Part shown: piece by piece, positions 57,438-64,000 of the stretch
Layout of the letters: each line of letters opens with the position of its first letter
Numbering within the stretch: position 1 is the stretch's first letter
NCBI GenBank assembly: GCA_031472005.1
Contig: PZJY01000003.1
Location: 1,860,001 to 1,924,000, forward strand
From: Tetracladium setigerum
Lineage: Eukaryota > Ascomycota > Leotiomycetes > Helotiales
Length of the DNA stretch: 64,000 nt
Direction of reading: 5' to 3'
The notes under the pieces: model-generated
Told to the model about the DNA's origin: nothing
The model's database searches: none
Seen by the model: only the letters and a program-made list of their open reading frames with translations
Translations under genes and position numbers: made by a program

Positions 57438-60400
57438 ATGGCCGACTCTCCCACGTTAAAACCATTGAGCGACACTACTCCTCCTCTCATAGCTTCGATC
57501 AATTCCCCACCAAAATCACCACCTCCACCACCACCACAGCGCACACCAACCTTTTCGAGAGAGAGCTCGATAAATTTCGCAGACGAACCACTCCTCAGTT
57601 CGACTTCTCCTTCCCTAAATCCCTTTGAATTTGAAAATAGCTCCGGTCGACCTCAAGGGCTGGGGATAACTGGCAGAACCCCGTCGATATCGAGAGTGCC
57701 AGTAGGTACTCGGAGTCCGCGATCCCCTCCATCGAAACAATTCTTTACCGGCCCTCCTTCCAGCAGTAGCTCTCCCTACACGCCAGCTTCGCACTCCAAT
57801 CCCTTTCTATCGCCGAAGCCAGACCAACACACATATACATTTTCGGGGAGCGGTGGGAGGGGCTTACCGCCATTACAAGAGGACGAGGTAGATGTTTCGA
57901 CGGGGAAGAATACGCCGAATCCATATCAGGAGGAACTCCTAGGGCGCTCGAGTTCAAATAGCGCGAGGAGAGATGTCTCTCCAAGTGTGGGAGGCAGTTT
58001 GCACGAGGAGAAGCATGGTATTTATTCTCCCGTCATTCCGTCAGTAGAGTAGATGGGTAAGCTTGCTGACATGGTACGGCCCATTTTTAGAACATGACGG
58101 ATGCGCCTCGAGGCGAGATATACATTCCTCGCGGAAGAATTGGCTCTCGGTATCAATTTTAGTCCTATCCATCTACTCGACCGTCTTCTCGGGTCTCTAT
58201 TTAGTCGTTGCTTTGATGCAGCCGAGATACGGCAAGAGCATCATGTCCGGAGGGAAGCTCACCCCCGAGACAGCCTCGGTTCTATTTGCGCTCTTTGCAA
58301 AAACAATTGAATTGAGCTTCGTTTCTGTTTTCGTTGCCTTTCTCGGACAGGTTTTAAGTAGGAGGTCTTTGATCAAGTTGTCGAGGGGTGTCACGGTTGC
58401 GGAGTTGACCATGCGAAATTGGGTTATTCAACCCGCCTTTATGATTACGCATTGGGAGACCTTACGGCATACCGGCTTGACCTTTCTTGGATTGCTCACT
58501 TTGACCAATGCCTTTGTTGCAATGTTTTATACTACGGCATCGGATTCTCTCGTCTCTCCCCACCTCAAATTCGGCCATTGGAAAGAACAGGTAATGGTTG
58601 GTTTAGTGGACACCGCATACGCTGTTCCCAAATATGTGAATACTCTATGTCACAATCCTATAGCCAGTATGGATCCAGTTTATGCCGGAACAACCTGCTT
58701 GGCTGTTCTTCACGCTGGACAAGGTATGATTACTTCGCTTCTTCTTTGAACATGCTCTTGCTCATTTCTTAGCCCATAGCAATCACATCACCTTCTTGGA
58801 TGACTGGGTGCGTGTCGCCGCTGGTGGCCCTGTTGAACCAGCGAATCGACCTGATGCTCCTGCAATGTTATATGACAATACTACCGTCACTGGAAGTTGG
58901 ATATCAAAAGAATGGAGCGACATGTCGTGGTCGTACAAGCAATTCAACCGTGTCATCGACAATGTCACCATGGCTATGCCCCACGCCGGAATTTTCGCAG
59001 CAGCTCGTCATGAACGGAATGAGATTATGCAGCCAGAGAACTTGGCCGGCGTGGGAGAGTACAGGGTGAAAGCGGCGGTTGTCAGTCCGGCTGTCAACGT
59101 TCTATGTGTAAATATGAACCAGACCGAGTTGGCCCCCTTAATTTACGTTACTTGGCCCAATGCGAAGTTTAACACTGGCGAGCAAATCCCTGGACAACGG
59201 CTTCCGATACCAAGCAATGACTGGACCCTCGAGGCGCACCCCAAACCAGGAAAGACGTTTATGAACCGGACTGTCGTCGATGATATATTTGAATGGGGCG
59301 TAAATTATGGCTATCAGCCACCCAGTAAGTGAACATATTTCAATCTTGATGATAATATGATAGATGCAGGCATCTCTCAAGGGGTTTAAAGTTACTAACA
59401 TAATCATAGCCTTTCCCATGTACCCGATAGAATACAATTCTATTCTTAATGCTAGTTTCTACACATACGGATCCACCGACTCGATTTACTTATTGTTCAA
59501 AGCGCCAGATACCATTACAAAGGACCACACTGTGTGCAAGCTTCGTTCGGGTAAGTTGTTTTTGCATTCTAAACGAACATCGCTGATATTTTTTTAGTCA
59601 TCTCATCAGCGTGCAGCACGCATTACAACGTATCAGGAACCACTGGTGGACAGATGAAGTCACACTGTGAAGACGCAGGTGACAATATGTCCTACGAGCG
59701 ATCAGTCCCCGGCATTCCCCCGCTCTTCAATAAAGATTGGATCAACGTCGGTTCAGAACTCGTTCGCGCTCTATCCCTTGGTACGGGTATCTCCAACGCC
59801 AACGCCTCATCCTCCCGCCTCATCACCCAACTCATAACCAAAGAACCCCCTGCAGGGGAAGTCGCAACCCGCAATGGCTCCATGCCCACGATCGCCGAAT
59901 CGCTCGCCGTCATGGCCGGCAGCACTTTACTACTAAGTAGCACAGACGCAACATTCTACCACTACTGGAACTTCACCAACGTCACGCTCGACACCGGCGT
60001 GCTTCTCCCATTCAACGCCTCTATTCAATCACAAGAATACACCTCTGGCTTCGTGGCAAAGTGGACGATCCTCTTCTACCTCATCCTCATCATCGTCTTC
60101 TGCACCAACATCTTTTGCCTCGTCTACTTCATCCTCCAATCCGGTCTCGTGACTGACTACTCCGAACCCCAGAACCTATTCGCGCTCGCCGTCAACAGTC
60201 CGGCGTCCAGGAGGCTGGGAGGAAGCTGTGGTGCTGGACCGGAGGGCAATCAATTTAATGTCGATTGGCATGTCATGCATGATGATAATTCTGGACATTT
60301 CTTCATCAAGGAAGGGAAAGGGGATGGGACTGCTAGGGAGGCGGAGGAGGAGCTGATAGAAGGTGCGGGATCGGGCGGGGTATTGAGGCAGAGGAGTCTG

Positions 60401-60508
60401 AGGAGTCAGAGGAGTGGGAGCAGTCGATCGCCGAGTATTAAACCGGGGCAGTTGAAGAGTGTGAAGAGTTATGGGATGTTGAGTACGAGGAGGACGAGTT
60501 GGTTGTAG
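57438..60508 (+). CDS. Large fungal-specific membrane protein, function unknown
   Basis: Exons 57438-58017, 58091-58723, 58773-59324, 59410-59550 and 59598-60508 sum to 938 aa with all phases consistent. The first 195 residues are Ser/Pro-rich and disordered, with a PPPPPP run. Membrane helices follow (WLSVSILVLSIYSTVFSGLY, LSFVSVFVAFLGQVL, LTFLGLLTLTNAFVAMFY). A long, probably extracellular, domain has many N-glycosylation sites (NTT, NVT, NQT, NRT, NAS, NFT). A last helix (FYLILIIVFCTNIFCLVYF) and a Gly/Ser/Arg-rich cytoplasmic tail close the protein. I recognise the layout from uncharacterised proteins widespread in filamentous ascomycetes, but no function is known. Confidence 0.85.
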
Positions 60509-62448
60509 TCTCCTCACTCAGCTACTCCACAAGAACAAATTCCCAGTGTTTCTTTTTTGGAAATTATGGAATGGAAGGGGAAAAGGAAAAGATTAGGGGG
60601 GTTTATATTGGGATTTACATTATTCATTTCAGCACTCTTTGTTTGAAAGCGGAGCGAAGCGGGCGAGCATTTTTTGGAGCGGCTTTTTTATTTTATTATA
60701 TAGGTTGGGTTGGGATACCTTATAATAGGTAGTTTTTAAATATATAATAAATATAGAGAGAATCAAATAATATAAAAGTAGAGTGAAAGTGAGAGTGAAA
60801 GCGAAGGCGCACTGAAGGCAGATTGATGATCAACTGACTTCACTGCAGCTTCCACCGCGTCAAAGCTTTGGATTTAAAGTTTTTATCCTCTCAAAGCAAA
60901 GTATAACTAACAGGGTTCGGCTTTTCTGCTAAAGCAAGCGGGTCGGGTCATTTTGACTTCTTGGTGTGTTCGAGGCAATCATACCGTGATTAACAAATGC
61001 TACGGAATGGTAGTGTACGTAGGTAGGTAGGTACCTGCCTAGAAGATTGAAAAATTTCGGCGATAGTGGCCTTACCAGCTTGACTTTATCAGCTAATAAC
61101 AAGATAGTTTACATGGAATGGACATTTGTAACCGGCCTAATAAATGAACGGGGAGATAGGATGGTCCGAAATCTTCAAGTCCCTAGATTAAAGGTTAGGT
61201 ATGTAAGCTCAGATACAAGGAGGAGGGAGAGGATGTGGCCAATGCTACTCAAGGTTTGGTCATGAACCGTTCATGCGATGAACTTGAGGTTGTTTTGTTT
61301 TCTGTTACCGAAATCACGTGCGCAGCATTCATGGGGATATGTTATGGGTAGTATTTGGTAGGGAGGTTGGGGAGAGTACTTTAGATATGTATGTTTCAGC
61401 CTTGGCACAGTTCCTAATAAAGATCCAGCTTTTTTCTTACCTCTGGCACTAGCCAACACTATATTATTAGTATTGTTATGAGCCCTGCACTGGAGATTAC
61501 CTTGGCGTTCTATGTGCAGTATGGGCCGCTACACAACGTTTCGGAGTTAACTCACTCTTTGCATACACTCAAACAGATTTTTTGACAGCTGTACTATGTC
61601 ATTTATCCAGAGACTAGAGCCGGTTGCTACTTAGGAATATTGACAGGAAGGAACTGTTGCCGGCAATCTGATTTGTCCTTGGAGTCTCATAATCTCGCTT
61701 CTATCTGGAGTACGTACGTAGTTGCCATGAACCACGATCTGCGGAAATTTTATTGTTCATGGATAATGACTTTGTGAAGGCCTAAGTAGATAACATGTTC
61801 TTAATTTGAGGACGATGATTACTACGTGTGTGGGTGACTTGAAGTGAAGGAGGGGGAACAGCCTCGGGTCAATCTTCAGCTTTAGAACAATAGAAGTAGC
61901 TGTTAAACACATATTATCCACAGATCCTTAATCTAGAGCTGTGTAGATCTTAATTTCAAATAAATAGAGAATTCAGTTGAAGTTATTACTTTACAATCAC
62001 CACGGACCTTGGGAGACAGGGTTCGGAGGTATATCAAACATTGAAACCCCGGTCTGTGAGGTAGTTCATCCGGTACTTGTAAGCCGGTACTCGTAAGCGT
62101 ACGGCAGTGCTGGCTACATGGACTGCTTACAGTGAGAATTTGGTTTTGTTTCTTAAAGCATAAATTTACGAATTACAATAGTTCATCAACATGCCGGGAA
62201 TGATTGTGAATATCGGTGATTGCTTCGGTCTTACAGCAACCTAAAATAAAGCACTGATGAATTTGAATCGTATATATATAGCAGATCATCCGTTGCTGAA
62301 GGGGAATATTCTCTTTCTACATCGACTGTTTGGCTTTCCAGCAAGTTACAAGATCTTACCGCTGCAGTCCTGCCTCTTCTCAGGAAGTTCTCGCTTAACA
62401 ACAATTCTTGCATCAAACGCATTCATTAGCCTCCATCACTATTACACC
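60509..62448. other. 1.9-kb intergenic region, AT-rich
   Basis: No supported gene. GTAGGTAGGTAGGTACCTGCC around 61020 forms a short imperfect palindrome. A TATATATATAG stretch at about 62270 could be a promoter element, but it lies roughly 180 bp from the next ATG. Confidence 0.45.
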
Positions 62449-63476
62449 ATGAAGATATTCGCCCCCTTTTCGTCGCAGCTGCCGCCTCTGCAGCGGCCAT
62501 AAGTTCGTGAGTATCATTATTGCCTAATATACTCCAAATTGGTATCCTAATTCTTATTCACAGAAGCCTCCCGTATTGGCCGGGTTTGGGAGCAACTGCA
62601 GTCACTGACAGGACCAAGGTCCCTCGTCTGTCACAAAAAGCTGTTACGAAGTATCTCAACTTGAACGGTACTAGAGTCGCCTATCGACGATTCGGCAAGA
62701 GAAACACAACACCCATATTCTATATCCCACACTTCCGTGCCAGCATGGATCTCACCGATCCCTTGCTCTTCAACATCATTGCCCAACACCGAGAAGTCAT
62801 CTTGTTTGACAATTTTGGCATTGGCCACAGCGGAGGGGCTGTTCAAGACACCATCACCGGACAGGCCGCCACAGCGAAGGAGTTCCTCAACGCCATCAAT
62901 GTTCCCAAAGTCCATGTTCTCGGTTTCTCTATTGGTGCCTTCACTGCGCAAGTCTTTGCCATGAACTACCCCGAGAAGGTTGGAAAACTTATCCTTGCAG
63001 CTGCTCAGCCAGCCAACGGGCCTGGAGTGGTCCAGGGCAACGAAACCGTTTTGGCGAATATGAGCGCTCCGGGACAAAACAATCTTGCAGACTTCTTGGA
63101 ATCTTTCTTCTATCCTTCCGAAACAAGTGCGGCTGCAGGAATCGACTGGTTCAGCCGACTTCAAGAACGCCAGATCAAAGGAGAGACCCGAAGTCTCTGG
63201 TTGGATGGACCCGGTGTTGCGGCTCAAGTGGCTGCTGCCACTTCGTTTGGCTCCGATGCTTCGTACTTTGCTCGTCTCCAGGAGCTTACTATGCCGGTTT
63301 TGGTGACGGATGGGAAACGAGATGTCATGATTCCAACTATCAATACTTTTATCATCCAGCAACAAGCACCCTATGCATTGGCACATATCTACCCCGATTC
63401 CGCCCACGGTCACCTGTTCCAGTTCCCAGAAGCCTATGCTGCGTCTCTCGCCTTGTTTTTGGACTCTCGTAATTAA
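62449..63476 (+). CDS. Secreted alpha/beta hydrolase, frame interrupted in the signal peptide
   Basis: Exons 62449-62506 and 62564-63476. The fold is clear: HFRASMDLTDPLLFN oxyanion region, DNFGIGHSGG, nucleophile elbow GFSIGAF, acid in VTDGKRDVMIP and His in SAHGHLFQFPE. Read literally, exon 1 (MKIFAPFSS...) hits a stop before the donor. Adding one base in the run GCCCCCTTTT gives MKIFAPLFVAAAASAAAI, a textbook signal peptide, and the exon then ends in phase 2, exactly what exon 2 (SLPYWPGLGA) needs. The corrected protein is 323 aa. Substrate unknown; it resembles epoxide-hydrolase or haloperoxidase-like enzymes. Confidence 0.82.
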
Positions 63477-64000
63477 GTCGGAAATGACTCCTTTGACCTG
63501 AGCTTCTCAGGCCTAGTTTGATCGTGAGCCGTAATTCTGGGCTCTGATATGTTCGCTTTCGGGGTAGAAACCGGAGGATCAGTCAGTGGGACAGGGAATG
63601 TAGATAATTATGGTGTTGAGGATTGAAGATTGAAATATTGCGGAGCTGCAAACTCATAGATAGACAAATCTTTAGCCTAATTCATCAAGCACTATCTCCA
63701 GGATTCGCAATATAATTGCCATGTACTTTGTCGTGCTTATTGTATTCTTCTGCCTGCCACCAGTTCATCGACTTCTACCATGGATCGGCGTTCTATATCG
63801 GACCCGCTCGATACTAAATTAATCATTTATTGTAGATTCGGAGTGTTTTTGCACACGCTAGGATAGACATTGGTTCCACTTCTCCACAGATTGGCAGTCA
63901 TAGTCTATTCTAGACTTCTAGTTACGTGGAGTTCACAGGTTTGATGAGTTAGTCTCTAGACAAACAGTCTTTTTGTTCATTCTTGTATTGGTACTTATCA
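63477..64000. other. Right edge, no gene seen
   Basis: 3' flank of the hydrolase gene to the window end. No supported open frame. Confidence 0.5.

Noticed and set aside
61018..61040. GTAGGTAGGTAGGTACCTGCC as a possible inverted-repeat end
   Set aside because: No matching partner repeat or target duplication was found nearby.

Overview
This 64 kb window is nuclear DNA of a filamentous ascomycete (Pezizomycotina). The evidence is compact genes with short GT-AG introns (mostly 45-110 nt) carrying CTRAC-like branch points, a fused PabA-PabB synthase, and families largely confined to such fungi (2EXR, DUF3433, DUF7703, a PigL-type N-terminal domain, Mso1). The class cannot be fixed from sequence alone; Leotiomycetes is a guess. 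I see no CRISPR array, rRNA, convincing tRNA or intact transposon.

Layout. 0-5 kb: the 3' end of an unrecognised gene and a PigL_N-domain protein. 6-13 kb: CLPTM1 homologue, LOG-family phosphoribohydrolase, proteasome alpha-6 (PRE5) and VPS55, as two divergent pairs. 13-15.5 kb: no recognisable gene. 15.5-22 kb: 4-amino-4-deoxychorismate synthase diverging from a DUF3433 membrane protein. 22-27.5 kb: a secreted cysteine-rich protein, a 2EXR protein and a membrane-anchored double-CBM18 protein, an accessory-looking block. 28-35 kb: an acidic disordered protein, a possible antisense gene, SEC22, a Lys/Glu-rich protein and the SNRNP27 splicing factor. 35.7-43.6 kb: ER glucosidase I (GH63), Elongator subunit ELP5, a DUF952 protein, MAK16 and an Mso1-like protein. 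44-55 kb: secreted LVIVD/choice-of-anchor-B protein, DUF7703 membrane protein, NDH-2-like oxidoreductase and a CorA-like transporter. 57-63.5 kb: a large fungal membrane protein and a secreted alpha/beta hydrolase.

Most genes are single-copy housekeeping genes without operon-like logic. Several share divergent promoters (CLPTM1/LOG, PRE5/VPS55, PABA synthase/DUF3433, ELP5/DUF952, NDH-2/CorA). SEC22, VPS55, Mso1 and glucosidase I belong to the secretory and endosomal system; ELP5, MAK16, SNRNP27 and PRE5 serve RNA and protein homeostasis.

The most notable signal is that at least six otherwise well-conserved genes (LOG, 2EXR, ELP5, DUF952, NDH-2-like, alpha/beta hydrolase) each need one-base corrections to read through, often at short homopolymers. 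Indel errors in the assembly explain this more simply than parallel gene decay, but it decides whether these proteins would be predicted correctly. I found no convincing new multi-gene system. The best biological leads are the sensor-like CBM18 membrane protein, the small secreted cysteine-rich protein, the CorA-like protein without a GMN motif, and the 591-nt SEC22 intron.
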